Positions 1 through 10,049 of a stretch of 33,738 nucleotides of DNA are shown here, one piece after another. The notes beneath the pieces are model-generated. The model saw only the letters and a list, made by a program, of their open reading frames with translations. It was not told where the DNA came from and searched no databases. Source of the DNA: a virus; IMG/VR virus record IMGVR_UViG_3300013132_000135, positions 1 to 33,738 of that record; one strand, given 5' to 3'. The position numbers and the translations under genes are program-made. The stretch's first letter is position 1, and every line of letters starts with the position of its first letter.

Positions 1-183
1 ACCTTGTGGGCCTTGTGGTCCCGCAGGACCCTGTGGACCCTGTGGACCTTGAACACCTTGTGGACCTTGTGGTCCCGCAGGACCTTGTGGGCCTTGTGGT
101 CCTGCAGGACCCTGAGGACCCTGAACACCTTGAGGTCCTATCGGACCAGATGGACCGCCAGTTCCAGAACTTCCAGATGTACC
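1..183 (-). repeat. 9-bp tandem repeat encoding collagen-like Gly-X-Y triplets
   Basis: Twenty consecutive imperfect 9-base units encode Gly-X-Y. From the N-terminal side the triplets are [15 protein letters not shown], then mostly GPQ with GPA every third or fourth unit and GVQ twice. The unit is much richer in G+C than the surrounding DNA. The array continues past the left edge. Such arrays often change copy number by slippage, which changes stalk length. Confidence 0.93.
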
Positions 184-2427
184 ACTACTAGTTTGACCAC
201 CATTACCCTCATTTATCTCAAAACCTCTATACAATATAAAATTAGCTTCTGACTCTGATAAAGCAAATAATACTGGTTTTGTTACTTGGCCTATAAAAGT
301 AGGTTCATTAATAGTATACGCTCCAGCGGTATATGGAGAAAGAAAATAAACATCTCCATCATTTAAAGACGATAAACCTGTTACTCTACCATTATAAACC
401 AAATCGAAATCATTACCATTTACGTCTTGTACTATACCGACAACCTCTGAAGTACTAACAGCATCTGCTTGAGCCTTGAACCACCCAACCGCATCATTAA
501 ATCCTAATAAATCTCCTAATTGAAAAGAATGGCCAACCTGAGTAAAAGTGCGTATTAATCTTTCTGCATCAGAAATAAAAGTACCAGATTGTATTTTAAG
601 TATGTTGTTTTCTAAAACTAAAAAATTATTACCACTAGTAGTTATGTCTGGTATTTTATCAAATACTATTTGATTATTTCCACTATACCTTAATGTTCCT
701 GTTGTAATAGTATCTTTATCACTAAAAACAGCTATATAACCACTTTTTCCAGAACCATCGATAACATATTTTCCACTGGTTATACCAGTTATTGCATTAA
801 TAATCGCTCCAGATGGAAATCGCAAAGTTTCTGAAAAATCTGAAAAACTACCATCTTGATATGAGGCGCGAACTTTTACTTCATAATTTTTATTAGGTTT
901 AACTTCGAATTTAATTTTAGGTTCAAATTCTGATAAAATAAAATTTGCATTACCAGTTATTCTTTTAGCAAATAAAATTCCAGTTTCATAATTTTGAACA
1001 ATCGGACCCGACCCTGCGGAACCAGCCGAACCAGCCGAACCTGTATATCTTACACCAGAATAAGTTCCAGTATATACTGTACCAGTATATAAACCACCAC
1101 TTGGAAGCAAAGCAAAAGAATTATTACCAGTTTGATAGGCATTAATAAAATATAATTCGCTACTATCTATGAAACCCGAAGGAATTCTTACTTCAGTTAT
1201 ATATTTATAATCTACTCCAGTATTATAAAAACCTAAAGGTAAAGAAGTATAATTATCAATATATAATGTATGATCATACCATTTTATACCCGAAGATCCA
1301 TATGTTTCAAATATAGCTTTATCTCCAGAATAATAATTAGAAGCTAAAGAATTTTTTGTTACGCCTGTACCTGTGCCAAAATTTATTGCAATAATTGACT
1401 CTACTTGTGGATTATTTGAAGAAAATATATAATTAGCATTATCTAAACCATCCTCGAAAACATATGTTTCAAAAGATAAAGCATTAGTTTGTTTTATAGA
1501 ATCCCATTTAACAATTGCTTGAATATCTAAATTTTTGTCATATTCATTTTGAGAACAACTTATATAACCTGTTATATTATCAATTCCAACCGGAACGCTA
1601 TCTGTTGAATAGTAAGAAGTTTTAATCCCAGAAGTTAATAAATACTGTCCAGAATTAAAATAATCATTCGGAACTAATACCAAATTAAACGGCAAAGAAA
1701 TTTCTAAAAACGGATCTTTATACGCTGGTATTTGTAAACTTAAAGATTTTCTATTACGAGAATTTTCATAATCAAAGTTGTAACTATAATATCCACTTGT
1801 TTTATCAGTGAAACCAGTTGAACCCGGAACAACTTTTCCATTTACAACTGAATAAACGTCAACACTTTTAATCCCAGATAAATTATTAAAAAGAGGAGTT
1901 ACTCGCAACGGATTAGAATTTATTATTTCAACTCCAGTTATTTTAACTTCTGGATAATTTAATAAGAAATGATATACATCAGTATTTCCAACTCGATCAT
2001 ATGTAGAAATATCGATGAAAAATTCTCTATAAGAATTTAAATTATCAGATCCAGTAACATTAACAATATAACTCTTTAAATCATCGCTGGTTAATGATAT
2101 TTGAGTATTTATTAATCCATCAAACAAATTACCTATATAAGTTCTGTTTTTTGAATATAAATCACATTTAATTCCAGAAAATGACTGCGCTAAAATATTA
2201 CCTTTTGAAATATCTAAATCTGTTTCTGGATTGTTAATTGTTAAATTAACAGTTAAATTACTTTGATTAATTGTGCCAGAAACTAATTTTGAAGAAACAG
2301 GTAACCCAAAAGATGTTGGATTTACAGTATAATTTAGATTAGAAAAAGAACTAAGATTTGAAATAGTAAAATCTACTATTTCAAACTTACCTTGACTATC
2401 TAAATTGGAACCTGTAATTATCGGCAT
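1..2427 (-). CDS. Tail-tip fibre with collagen-like repeats (3' end outside window)
   Basis: An open frame of 809 codons runs from an ATG at 2427 to the left edge with no stop, so the C-terminus is missing. It lies 8 bases after the gpJ-like gene, the usual place for side or tip fibres. The first ~650 residues are beta-rich, with many Thr/Ser/Asn and Ig-like segments (my reading, no family named). Around residues 670-740 there is a segment with '[13 protein letters not shown]' and '[12 protein letters not shown]', a pattern common in phage fibres. The last 61 codons in the window are unbroken Gly-X-Y triplets, mostly GPQ, GPA and GVQ, which should form a trimeric collagen-like stalk. A receptor-binding tip is expected beyond the edge. 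No Shine-Dalgarno is seen. Fibre role is inferred from position and collagen repeats; the receptor is unknown. Confidence 0.75.
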   Translation of the reverse strand, partial: MPIITGSNLDSQGKFEIVDFTISNLSSFSNLNYTVNPTSFGLPVSSKLVSGTINQSNLTVNLTINNPETDLDISKGNILAQSFSGIKCDLYSKNRTYIGNLFDGLINTQISLTSDDLKSYIVNVTGSDNLNSYREFFIDISTYDRVGNTDVYHFLLNYPEVKITGVEIINSNPLRVTPLFNNLSGIKSVDVYSVVNGKVVPGSTGFTDKTSGYYSYNFDYENSRNRKSLSLQIPAYKDPFLEISLPFNLVLVPNDYFNSGQYLLTSGIKTSYYSTDSVPVGIDNITGYISCSQNEYDKNLDIQAIVKWDSIKQTNALSFETYVFEDGLDNANYIFSSNNPQVESIIAINFGTGTGVTKNSLASNYYSGDKAIFETYGSSGIKWYDHTLYIDNYTSLPLGFYNTGVDYKYITEVRIPSGFIDSSELYFINAYQTGNNSFALLPSGGLYTGTVYTGTYSGVRYTGSAGSAGSAGSGPIVQNYETGILFAKRITGNANFILSEFEPKIKFEVKPNKNYEVKVRASYQDGSFSDFSETLRFPSGAIINAITGITSGKYVIDGSGKSGYIAVFSDKDTITTGTLRYSGNNQIVFDKIPDITTSGNNFLVLENNILKIQSGTFISDAERLIRTFTQVGHSFQLGDLLGFNDAVGWFKAQADAVSTSEVVGIVQDVNGNDFDLVYNGRVTGLSSLNDGDVYFLSPYTAGAYTINEPTFIGQVTKPVLFALSESEANFILYRGFEINEGNGGQTSSGTSGSSGTGGPSGPIGPQGVQGPQGPAGPQGPQGPAGPQGPQGVQGPQGPQGPAGPQGPQG

Positions 2428-2435
2428 ATTTTAAA

Positions 2436-5400
2436 TTACACAGATATTATTTTATTTTCTTTATCATACAAGTAAAACTTTACATAAACAGATCCAGCTA
2501 AACTAATGCCTGAAACGCCAAATTTACCCAAAAATACACTTTTGTTAATTATATTATCGTTTTTCATACTAAAAACAATTGATTGATTGCCGCAAATAAT
2601 TTTACATAATAAGCCGCCTGAATCATTTAGTACGTTTTGTATTTTAGTATAATATGATTGTTTAGCATTACCAGAATCATTACTAAAATTATGAATTTGG
2701 TTAAAAAGAATTACCATATTTAAAAATAAAACATAATAATCTTTTGAATCTGATAAATTCATTACCAAAGAAGATCTTAACTCGCTAAAAGAATAATCTA
2801 TATCAATTTCTGATACTGAAGTTAGATAATAACCATTAATACTGTAAAAATTAATATTATCGACATCAATATTTGTAACGACATCTGAATTAGAAAACGC
2901 AATTGTATTTTTTTCAAAATTATCACTAATTTCAAACTTGTTGCTTGTTAATGCCTCATATTTTGCAGGATTATGTTTAATACAAAAAATTGAATATTCA
3001 TTATTTTCCAATTCTGAAATAGAAACTATTTTATACAAATTAACAGAATTGTTTTCATTTGTATCAATAATTATAAAAGGAGTAGATGCAATTACTCTAT
3101 TAAATAAATTAAAATTATAATCTTCTTTAAAATAAACCCTGCACGTATTATTTTCAATTCTATCTATTTTTAATTCAACAACCTGACTTGACTGTAAAGT
3201 GTCTAAATCAGAATCTGAAACTGAATCTAAAGCGTCCAAATCCGCAACTGTTTTAGGCGCATTATTAAATAAAAATTTGATGACTTTATTCGTTAAACTT
3301 AGATTTAATTGTCTATCAACAACTATATATTTATCATCATAATTTACATCCGCGACACGACCTTGTATTGTTAAATTATTTTTAAATTCGTCTTGAATTT
3401 GAATAATATCACTTGGTTTTAATAATAAACCTTGGAGATCTGTTGAGAAGGTTATAGATTGATTTTCTAATCTATTAGTTAATAACAACCATTGACCGAT
3501 TCTTCTGGCTTGATCTCTAGATGTTATACCGAATCCTAAAATTTCTTTAACAACTATACCATAGTCTTTAATCAGTTGAGAATCTTCAACAATTTCGACT
3601 TGTTCAGTAAAATTTTCATATTTGTCTTTAAACATTACTTTCGCAACTGTGTAATTGCCATCTAAACTTGCGCTAGAATAACTAAATAAACCATTTTTAA
3701 CATTTGAATTGTTAAATATATAACTAATAGGTTTATCAACATCAATTGTTGAAGTGATATAATTATTTTTATAATAAACTAAACCTCTAAAAACAGAAAC
3801 CATGTCATTTAATAACTTGAGAGATTCTGTTTCATTATCTATATATAAATTACATGAAAACCTTTGTTCAAAAGGATCTCTATAATTTAAAGATCTTGGT
3901 AAACATAAACCTTTAAATAATGAGCTTCCTGACTCTTCGATTTGATCAAGCAATGATTGCGGAAAAATATTTTCGCTAATCAAATTATTGTAAGTACTTG
4001 ATTTAGCTCTATACTTTTGTGCAATTTTTTGTAAAATAAAACTTTTAGCATTTCCTTCTGTATTTCTCTTACTGTTTTGTATTCTTTCGGTTAATGAAAT
4101 ATCGGTATCAACTTGAATGACTTCGCTTTCACAAAAAGATTTAAAAATGCCATTTGTATCTGTTTCAAAAAATTTTCTAGGCCCGAAATCATTTATTAAA
4201 TTTATTTTATAGTAAGAAGGAACTACATCAGTCCCCACAACAGTTTCATCACCGTTAGAATCCAATAAAATCGCCTCAACAGACCATATTATCTTTTTAT
4301 ATACTGTTTCGATTTTTGTTTCGCCGTATTTTATATCAAATAAATAAATTATGCTATTTTGAAAACCGCCATTTTGAGTTGCGAAACTTGCATTATTATC
4401 ATAAACCGGCGGATATTGAGCTTTTATTTCTTCTAAAGTTCTAGCACTTCCATTTTTCCCCTCAACTGAAACAATTAATGAATTAGGATAATTTATATTA
4501 ATAGTGAATTGATCTTCATAAAATTTATTCGGTGTAGCCACTTTGACTAATTCATCACAATATTTAGATATTTTATACAACTCCCATTTATTTAAATCTT
4601 TTTCAAATATCTTACCATTACCAATACCATATCTACTATTAGTACAAAGATCAAAAAATATCCAAGCTGGATTATCTGTCCATCTAAGAAAAGAACTAAA
4701 TGCTCCATTCCAATTACCACTGTATTCTCTACATTCCGGATCGTAATTCTGAGGAACCCGAATTTTCAAGAGTTTCAAATCAAAAGTTCTATCGGGGTCT
4801 TTATTAAAATGTCTTGAACTGACGCCTGATTTGACAATAGCACTAAAAGGATAAGAAAATATTTTATTCTTTATTCTTTCAACGACACCAGCTATACTTA
4901 CTTCTTTAAATACTGTGCCATTTGTAGGTAAAATTTTTGTAGAAAGACAGTAGATTTTAACAAAATAATTATTAAAAGTCACAGAATTCAAACTTAAATT
5001 AATAGGCAAATCAATCACGTAACCTGATTTAGAAATTCCAAAAACACGACAAATTGCAAAAAATCTATCTGCACTATTTTCTTCTGAAATTTCAACAATA
5101 AATAATAAATCAGACAAAGTTGTACTACCATTGGTGGTGGCAAATAATTGATCGGCGCGTATTTGAACTGATATTTGATCAGCGTATTTATTTTTTATTT
5201 TATGATTAAATTCTTGGCAATAATTCTTAGCTTCGTCTAATTCTTTTATCAAATTTGGATAACCGTTTTGTTCACTAAGTTTGAAATTAGTTTTTAAAGT
5301 CGAAGCAAATCCATTTTTATCATTAATATTGTTATTTAATTCAAAATAAAAATTATTTTGTTTAGCAAAACAAAAAACACCTTCCAAAGATGGAAATTGC

Positions 5401-5801
5401 GTTTCAAATCTATTAATTTCATTTAGATATAATTTTTGATTATAACGATGTATAGTTGATGCGTATTGATTCTTATATAAATTAAATTCCTCACCATATG
5501 CAATATTGAATCCAAGCGTTACGAAATTTAACTTATCAAGTTTAGAATCAATAAGTGGAACATCATTGTAATAAACACCTTTACCTAAAATTAAATTTTC
5601 TATATTTGAGTCATTAGAATCACTGACGTATTTCAACAATTCTCCATCTTTATTGACTAATCCCTCTATAGGACCTTCGCAAATAACATCAGTGCAAACT
5701 AGTCTTTCGTCCGATTCAAGAAGAGAACCGTTTCGCGTAGTTGTATAAAACGCAGAAATTTCTGAAGGAACGTCGCTAACAAAAAAAATTGATTCACTCA
5801 T
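2436..5801 (-). CDS. J: Central tail hub / tip attachment protein, lambda gpJ-like
   Basis: This 1121-residue protein matches the gpJ family, the trimeric hub closing the tail tip that carries host-binding parts. Visible family features are the N-terminal 'CTDVICEGPIEGL' (residues 36-48), 'YPFSAIVKSG' (317-326), 'IRVPQNYDP' (347-355), the 'WTDNPAW' and 'NSRYGIG' block (374-394), and a later segment with 'QWLLLTN' and 'LKPSDIIQI' corresponding to the hub beta-domains. Length is close to lambda gpJ (1132 residues). The C-terminal third is diverged, as usual for this host-interacting part. It starts 2 bases after the gpI-like gene and follows L, K and I in lambda order. No Shine-Dalgarno is seen, so it is probably translated by coupling. 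Identity is well supported; receptor specificity cannot be read. Confidence 0.9.
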   Translation of the reverse strand: MSESIFFVSDVPSEISAFYTTTRNGSLLESDERLVCTDVICEGPIEGLVNKDGELLKYVSDSNDSNIENLILGKGVYYNDVPLIDSKLDKLNFVTLGFNIAYGEEFNLYKNQYASTIHRYNQKLYLNEINRFETQFPSLEGVFCFAKQNNFYFELNNNINDKNGFASTLKTNFKLSEQNGYPNLIKELDEAKNYCQEFNHKIKNKYADQISVQIRADQLFATTNGSTTLSDLLFIVEISEENSADRFFAICRVFGISKSGYVIDLPINLSLNSVTFNNYFVKIYCLSTKILPTNGTVFKEVSIAGVVERIKNKIFSYPFSAIVKSGVSSRHFNKDPDRTFDLKLLKIRVPQNYDPECREYSGNWNGAFSSFLRWTDNPAWIFFDLCTNSRYGIGNGKIFEKDLNKWELYKISKYCDELVKVATPNKFYEDQFTININYPNSLIVSVEGKNGSARTLEEIKAQYPPVYDNNASFATQNGGFQNSIIYLFDIKYGETKIETVYKKIIWSVEAILLDSNGDETVVGTDVVPSYYKINLINDFGPRKFFETDTNGIFKSFCESEVIQVDTDISLTERIQNSKRNTEGNAKSFILQKIAQKYRAKSSTYNNLISENIFPQSLLDQIEESGSSLFKGLCLPRSLNYRDPFEQRFSCNLYIDNETESLKLLNDMVSVFRGLVYYKNNYITSTIDVDKPISYIFNNSNVKNGLFSYSSASLDGNYTVAKVMFKDKYENFTEQVEIVEDSQLIKDYGIVVKEILGFGITSRDQARRIGQWLLLTNRLENQSITFSTDLQGLLLKPSDIIQIQDEFKNNLTIQGRVADVNYDDKYIVVDRQLNLSLTNKVIKFLFNNAPKTVADLDALDSVSDSDLDTLQSSQVVELKIDRIENNTCRVYFKEDYNFNLFNRVIASTPFIIIDTNENNSVNLYKIVSISELENNEYSIFCIKHNPAKYEALTSNKFEISDNFEKNTIAFSNSDVVTNIDVDNINFYSINGYYLTSVSEIDIDYSFSELRSSLVMNLSDSKDYYVLFLNMVILFNQIHNFSNDSGNAKQSYYTKIQNVLNDSGGLLCKIICGNQSIVFSMKNDNIINKSVFLGKFGVSGISLAGSVYVKFYLYDKENKIISV

Positions 5802-5803
5802 GT

Positions 5804-6325
5804 TTATAAATTTTGAGTTTGGTATGCAGATAAATAACTACTATCATCATTTATCTTCGTAATAATTATATCATTTGTAATAACAGCGCTTCCTATTCTT
5901 AACCTACCATAACCCAAAGGAACTGGAATGTTTCTATTCAAAACGTTCCTAACACCTCCTAAAATAGTGGAATTTGTTTTAACATCTTTAGGTAATTTAG
6001 GGCTCAAAACCATCATCAAAACAAAAGATAAAGCAATTAAAATAATACCTATAGCTACTAACCATCCACCTTGAATGACAGGAACCACGTCAACTTTTGA
6101 ATCAGACTTGAGAATCTTACTTTTTAATAAATAGTATGGAATTATTTTTCCATCAACGTAAACAATAAAATGCGAAACAAATTTGTTCATATCTGAAAAA
6201 TATTTATTTATTTTGATATTATTAGCTTCAATAGCCTCAAATATTTCAATAATAGATTCAACTTCTAAAAGCCAATCTTTACCTAATTTTTTGCCCAAAA
6301 GGCCATGTAAAGTTATGTTAACCAT
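5804..6325 (-). CDS. I: Tail assembly protein, lambda gpI-like
   Basis: This 173-residue protein fits gpI. Residues 1-85 look like the small ubiquitin/ThiS-like beta-grasp domain of the family ('ITLHGLLGKKLG' start). A strong hydrophobic segment follows at about 87-107, and then the C-terminal signature 'PVPLGYGRLRIGSAVI' (about 134-149). gpI is needed to assemble the tail tip with gpL, gpK and gpJ, although its biochemical role is poorly defined. Its start lies inside the 3' end of the gpK-like gene (8-base overlap), and the gpJ-like gene begins 2 bases after its stop, so the block is translated as a unit. An alternative would be another short membrane-active tail protein, but the C-terminal signature and position make gpI the clear choice. 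Confidence 0.85.
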   Translation of the reverse strand: MVNITLHGLLGKKLGKDWLLEVESIIEIFEAIEANNIKINKYFSDMNKFVSHFIVYVDGKIIPYYLLKSKILKSDSKVDVVPVIQGGWLVAIGIILIALSFVLMMVLSPKLPKDVKTNSTILGGVRNVLNRNIPVPLGYGRLRIGSAVITNDIIITKINDDSSYLSAYQTQNL

Positions 6326-6659
6326 ATTTTTTAAAATAAAACTTATCTTTATTTACACTATATAGCAACATGTCCAAGCAAAAGTATTTTTGATTTTCTA
6401 TATCCCATTCAGAAAATCCATCCAACATACTGTGACTTGGATGACTATGAAATATAGCTATTTCTTTATCTAAAATATATTCAGATGGATTTATTAAGAA
6501 AAAATTTCTTTTATCAGGATGAACATTATTACAAGATATATATTCAGAATATAAATCTTGTTTTTTAATCAAAAAACCGCAAACTTCTTCCTCAGAAGAA
6601 ATAGAAATTTTCTTCAAATACAATAATAATTCATCTTTAACTGGGCAATTTGTAATCAT
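6318..6659 (-). CDS. K: JAMM/Mov34 metallopeptidase, N-terminal half of gpK type
   Basis: This 113-residue protein consists of a JAMM (MPN) domain alone. It has the conserved 'EEEVCGFL' near residues 23-30 and 'IFHSHPSHS' with a later 'FSEWD', giving the Glu, His-x-His, Ser and Asp of the zinc site. Lambda gpK carries a JAMM domain plus an NlpC/P60 peptidase; the second domain is absent here and is not encoded nearby. The Asp follows His-x-His after 12 residues rather than the usual 10, so the loop is two residues longer than the standard H-x-H-x7-S-x2-D. Its start overlaps the gpL-like gene by 23 bases and its end overlaps the gpI-like gene by 8. Expected role: processing or assembly of the tail tip. 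Identity is strong from motif plus order; catalytic activity is untested. Confidence 0.88.
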   Translation of the reverse strand: MITNCPVKDELLLYLKKISISSEEEVCGFLIKKQDLYSEYISCNNVHPDKRNFFLINPSEYILDKEIAIFHSHPSHSMLDGFSEWDIENQKYFCLDMLLYSVNKDKFYFKKYG

Positions 6660-8505
6660 AACCTACGGTTCCGGGAAAGCCTCCAAATGGAATATTAATA
6701 ATGCTTGTATTAAATCTTAATAAACATCCATTTAAATTCTTTGAACATTTATCTTCAACCCAAATATTCGTATTTGATAAAGGATGAATGTTTTTAGAAC
6801 CATTATTTGAAACGCAAACAAAAAAACGACTAGGCAATTCATAATTTTTGATCATATATTTTTCATTAAAATCAAAATTAATATCTGGATCTATTTTAAC
6901 AAAATCTCCTTGTTTATATTGCACATCGCTTTTATAATCTCCTTTCCAAACCAAACTTTTAATATTATAAGATTCATAATTTGATAATTTAGTATTAGTT
7001 GACGCTGTAGATAAAAATAATTTATTATTTTCATCCGCCATTGGAATGCCTAAATTACCATCTTCTGCATTGAAATAATCACGACTAGTTTTTTCAACAG
7101 TATTGAAATAAGTATTTGAAAAAGATATCGGTAAATTATATTTATTAGACAAATAAGAACTCACCGCCTTAATTTGAATATCAGTTAAAAGACTTTTGAA
7201 AACAATAACCTCATAAACAACAATATCGCTATTTTGATCATAAAAAGCTTCATTTATTCCTAAATTAGAAATAGAATGCGAATATGTGGTTCCCATCAAT
7301 TTTGTTTCTCCATTAACAATAAATTTTGTTTGCGAACCGCTTGACGTTGGTAAAACAGCTCCATAAGCTATTGGTTTATTTAAAACAGCCTCACAAGCAT
7401 TTTGAGGCCCTAATGGCAGAAAATTACCATTACTATATAACGTATCAGTTCTGAAATCGTAAAAACCTAAAACAAAATTTGAAGAACACAAACCTCTTCT
7501 TGAAACAGCACCATTAACACAAACTTGACCAGCACCTGAATTCGCAGCGTAAGCCTTATTGACCATTTCTGAAACATAAAAAATAGTTAAATTTACACCT
7601 GAATAACTTTGAGTAATCTTCATTTGATCAATTAAACTTACATGAGAAGCAAAATATACTCCATTTTGATTATTCAATCTACCCTCGTTCTTATATAATT
7701 TTGGCTTTGTGCTTAAAAAACTTGGATTTACAATCGCTGTACTTGTACTAGTTCCTTGATTAGTCCAACTAGAAACTAAATCAAAAGTGAATTTTTTATT
7801 TGACCCATACTGCAAAAAACTTGTTTGTCCGCTCGTGGAAATACCATCTGGTTTTAGCCATACAATTAAATTATCTGTTAAACTATAATCAGAATTTATT
7901 TGTGTTAATGATGTATACGGATTTGTTTCAATTATAACATTTGGCCCATCATAACCATTTACTTTACCATAATTACAACCACATCCTCTATACTGCCATT
8001 GACAGCTATCATTATAAATCTTTCTACTTGGAACAGATACGCCTTCTAAATCCAAAACATTAGCCAAAGCGAATTCTACTTTTTCTTTAGTTTCAAAATT
8101 CTTTTTTTGAATGATATATAAATCTGTAGATATGAAACTATTGCTTATTCCTTGTCCCAATGGATTTTTGGACTCACCTCCAAAATTAACGGGGTCTAAA
8201 TCTTTAGCTAATATTTTTCTTTTATAAAACTTACATCCTAATAAATCATTTCTATCTTTGATAAAATTAGTTATATAATTATTTATATTTGAAATAGTTA
8301 ATGTTGGCCTATTTTGTTTTCCATCTGAATTATATTCTAAGTTTGATATTTCACTTGGAATATATAGATATGTTCTATCATTAAAAACAATGTCTTTATC
8401 AAGATTTTTAGAACCATGGAAACGCAAATAACCCTCATAATCATTAATTTTTATCTCAAAAAGATCTAAAATTTCAGTGTTTTGTATTAAAAACAAATCA
8501 GCCAT
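6637..8505 (-). CDS. L: Tail tip protein L-like with inserted LamG/concanavalin-like domain
   Basis: Residues 1-180 match gpL: 'LFEIKINDYEGYLRFHG', 'RPTLTISNIN', 'LLGCKFYKRK', 'DPVNFGG', 'PSRKIYNDSCQWQYRGCGC'. The gpL C-terminus is also present ('DKCSKNLNGCLLRF', 'IPFGGFPGT', residues 585-612). Between them lie about 255 extra residues (205-460) with the pattern of a LamG/concanavalin-like lectin: 'LIVWLKPDG', a Trp strand, 'LTIFYVSE', 'KFIVNGE' and the ending 'VVYEVIVFKS...LSNKYNLP'. A Trp/Tyr-rich segment at 518-585 resembles a small CBM5/12-like module. Lambda gpL (232 residues) binds an iron-sulfur cluster; Cys168, 175, 177, 587 and 594 are the candidate ligands here. The protein is 2.7 times the lambda length. 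Its role is in the tail-tip hub, with added glycan binding inferred. Confidence 0.87.
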   Translation of the reverse strand: MADLFLIQNTEILDLFEIKINDYEGYLRFHGSKNLDKDIVFNDRTYLYIPSEISNLEYNSDGKQNRPTLTISNINNYITNFIKDRNDLLGCKFYKRKILAKDLDPVNFGGESKNPLGQGISNSFISTDLYIIQKKNFETKEKVEFALANVLDLEGVSVPSRKIYNDSCQWQYRGCGCNYGKVNGYDGPNVIIETNPYTSLTQINSDYSLTDNLIVWLKPDGISTSGQTSFLQYGSNKKFTFDLVSSWTNQGTSTSTAIVNPSFLSTKPKLYKNEGRLNNQNGVYFASHVSLIDQMKITQSYSGVNLTIFYVSEMVNKAYAANSGAGQVCVNGAVSRRGLCSSNFVLGFYDFRTDTLYSNGNFLPLGPQNACEAVLNKPIAYGAVLPTSSGSQTKFIVNGETKLMGTTYSHSISNLGINEAFYDQNSDIVVYEVIVFKSLLTDIQIKAVSSYLSNKYNLPISFSNTYFNTVEKTSRDYFNAEDGNLGIPMADENNKLFLSTASTNTKLSNYESYNIKSLVWKGDYKSDVQYKQGDFVKIDPDINFDFNEKYMIKNYELPSRFFVCVSNNGSKNIHPLSNTNIWVEDKCSKNLNGCLLRFNTSIINIPFGGFPGTVGYDYKLPS

Positions 8506-8537
8506 ACCTTAATATATTATTTATTTTTTTAATAAAA

Positions 8538-10046
8538 TCAACCTTGAGAACCCATAAGTATATTCATGTATGGATGACCAAACTTTATTGGAAATAATAA
8601 ATTTGAATTAGGCCCTGATTGACTAATTTGTAAATCTCCCGATGATTTAACCAATAAACTTCTGTATTTATATACTAAAGAATCAAGTATTTGAGCAGAT
8701 TGGTCTTCCATAGTTTTTTTACTATAAGAATTTCCATGTAAATATTCGAGTAAATAAAATTTAGGAGTATATCCTCCTCTGCTTGTATTTATAGCGTTAT
8801 TTCCTAATTTAATAGAATATGTATCTGTTGTTGGCAAAGATAATCTAGCAGGAATATATGGATCGTAATTTTGATAAGTTAATTGACTATTTACAAAAGT
8901 TTGAAAATATAAATTTTTATAATTTCCTCCAAATTTAGAAACACCAGTATCGAAAAAACTATGCATCTGAACAAAAAATAATGAAAAATAATTATAATTT
9001 GCTGCTGATCCATCATTTATAACAAATGGCGTTGCTGTAGATGGAGTACTAAGATTGTTAGGCAAATTATAAGCATTATAAAAATTATTTTGCTTTTTAT
9101 ATGACATTGTAATTATAGATTCTGCAGACCTCGGGCCATATTGATTTACTATTGTTTGATCTTCAACCCATTGATTAAAATTTGAATATGCTCTCGAATT
9201 AGGATTATTTGAATTATAGCATATAGACGATAGAGTAGAATTGTTGGGATTTTTCATATATTTTGCAGCATTTAACGTTGATCCATTAAATACAAATACT
9301 GGATACAATTCTGCTCTATCAGCAACTTCAGACCAATTACACACATTGTATACATCTATTCCAGATTGAGCGGAACCTACAAAGCGATGTATTATACCTA
9401 TTTTTGTTAAATCAGCTAAGTCTCCCGGAGATTTCTGAGAATCCGGCCAAGACGGAACCTGTAATGTAAAATCTTTTGCAACCGCAAATACTAAAATTGT
9501 ATAAGCAGGACTTAAAGTAGGATTCAAAACTACAGCATCATTTTTTACAAAATTTTGTTTTTTCAATTCAAGCATCTTTGTACCATATGCAGAAACAGAT
9601 TTTAAAGAATCTGCATTATTTCCAGTCAATGTAAAACTATTAAAATTTGTATCTGATGACCATGAACCATAAGTTGTTCCCGGAGCGCCTGCATTGTCTG
9701 CTGAAAATCTAAAAACGACACGGTTTTTCGAATATTCATATCTTTTGAAATTCAAATATATTTTCGGAAAATCTCCATTTGCTAAAGGAGTTTTTATTGG
9801 ACCCGGTTCCGCAGTATTTCCAGCAACTAAATAACTCTGATCTGAGGGTAAATCAACATCTGAAGAATCAATACTAGATAAAGTAACACCATTATTGACT
9901 ACGTTTTGACCTTGATTTGCGGAATTGCTAGTGGGATTAGGGTTTACTGGAACAGCTACAGTAACCCTTGTATCGGCGGTTCCATTTTTTCCAGCGGAAC
10001 CAACCGCGATACTAACTGTAAAATTCTGTGGATTTCTTCCTGCCAT
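8538..10046 (-). CDS. Virion protein, probable diverged LamG-like lectin fold
   Basis: I do not recognise a named family for this 502-residue protein. The first ~80 residues are low-complexity (Asn, Ser, Gly, Pro, Val) and probably flexible. From about residue 150 on, the strand order resembles a LamG/concanavalin-like fold: 'MLELKKQNFVKND', then 'YTILVFAVAKDF', and near the C-terminus 'KFYLLEYLHG' followed by a helix and 'LVYKYRSLL'. This is the same ending pattern seen in the clearer copies within the L-like and M-like proteins. It lies between a FnIII-like protein and the gpL-like gene, inside the tail-tip block, so a structural or receptor-binding role is likely. Its start follows the previous stop by 3 bases. 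The lectin assignment is inference from pattern only. Confidence 0.55.
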   Translation of the reverse strand: MAGRNPQNFTVSIAVGSAGKNGTADTRVTVAVPVNPNPTSNSANQGQNVVNNGVTLSSIDSSDVDLPSDQSYLVAGNTAEPGPIKTPLANGDFPKIYLNFKRYEYSKNRVVFRFSADNAGAPGTTYGSWSSDTNFNSFTLTGNNADSLKSVSAYGTKMLELKKQNFVKNDAVVLNPTLSPAYTILVFAVAKDFTLQVPSWPDSQKSPGDLADLTKIGIIHRFVGSAQSGIDVYNVCNWSEVADRAELYPVFVFNGSTLNAAKYMKNPNNSTLSSICYNSNNPNSRAYSNFNQWVEDQTIVNQYGPRSAESIITMSYKKQNNFYNAYNLPNNLSTPSTATPFVINDGSAANYNYFSLFFVQMHSFFDTGVSKFGGNYKNLYFQTFVNSQLTYQNYDPYIPARLSLPTTDTYSIKLGNNAINTSRGGYTPKFYLLEYLHGNSYSKKTMEDQSAQILDSLVYKYRSLLVKSSGDLQISQSGPNSNLLFPIKFGHPYMNILMGSQG

Positions 10047-10049
10047 AAA

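Noticed and set aside
1-183. CRISPR-like or satellite array
   Set aside because: Units are 9 bases with no spacers, and they encode an in-frame Gly-X-Y stalk.
4-252. Plus-strand frames with Trp/Leu/Arg-rich or Pro/Asp/Val-rich repeats
   Set aside because: They are the antisense of the collagen repeats of the minus-strand fibre gene; the Gly-X-Y frame is the meaningful one.
6350-6358. GTGTAAATA motif ahead of the gpI-like gene
   Set aside because: It falls within codons of the gpK-like gene (Ser-Val-Asn) and is 24 bases from the start, unlike the four intergenic copies.
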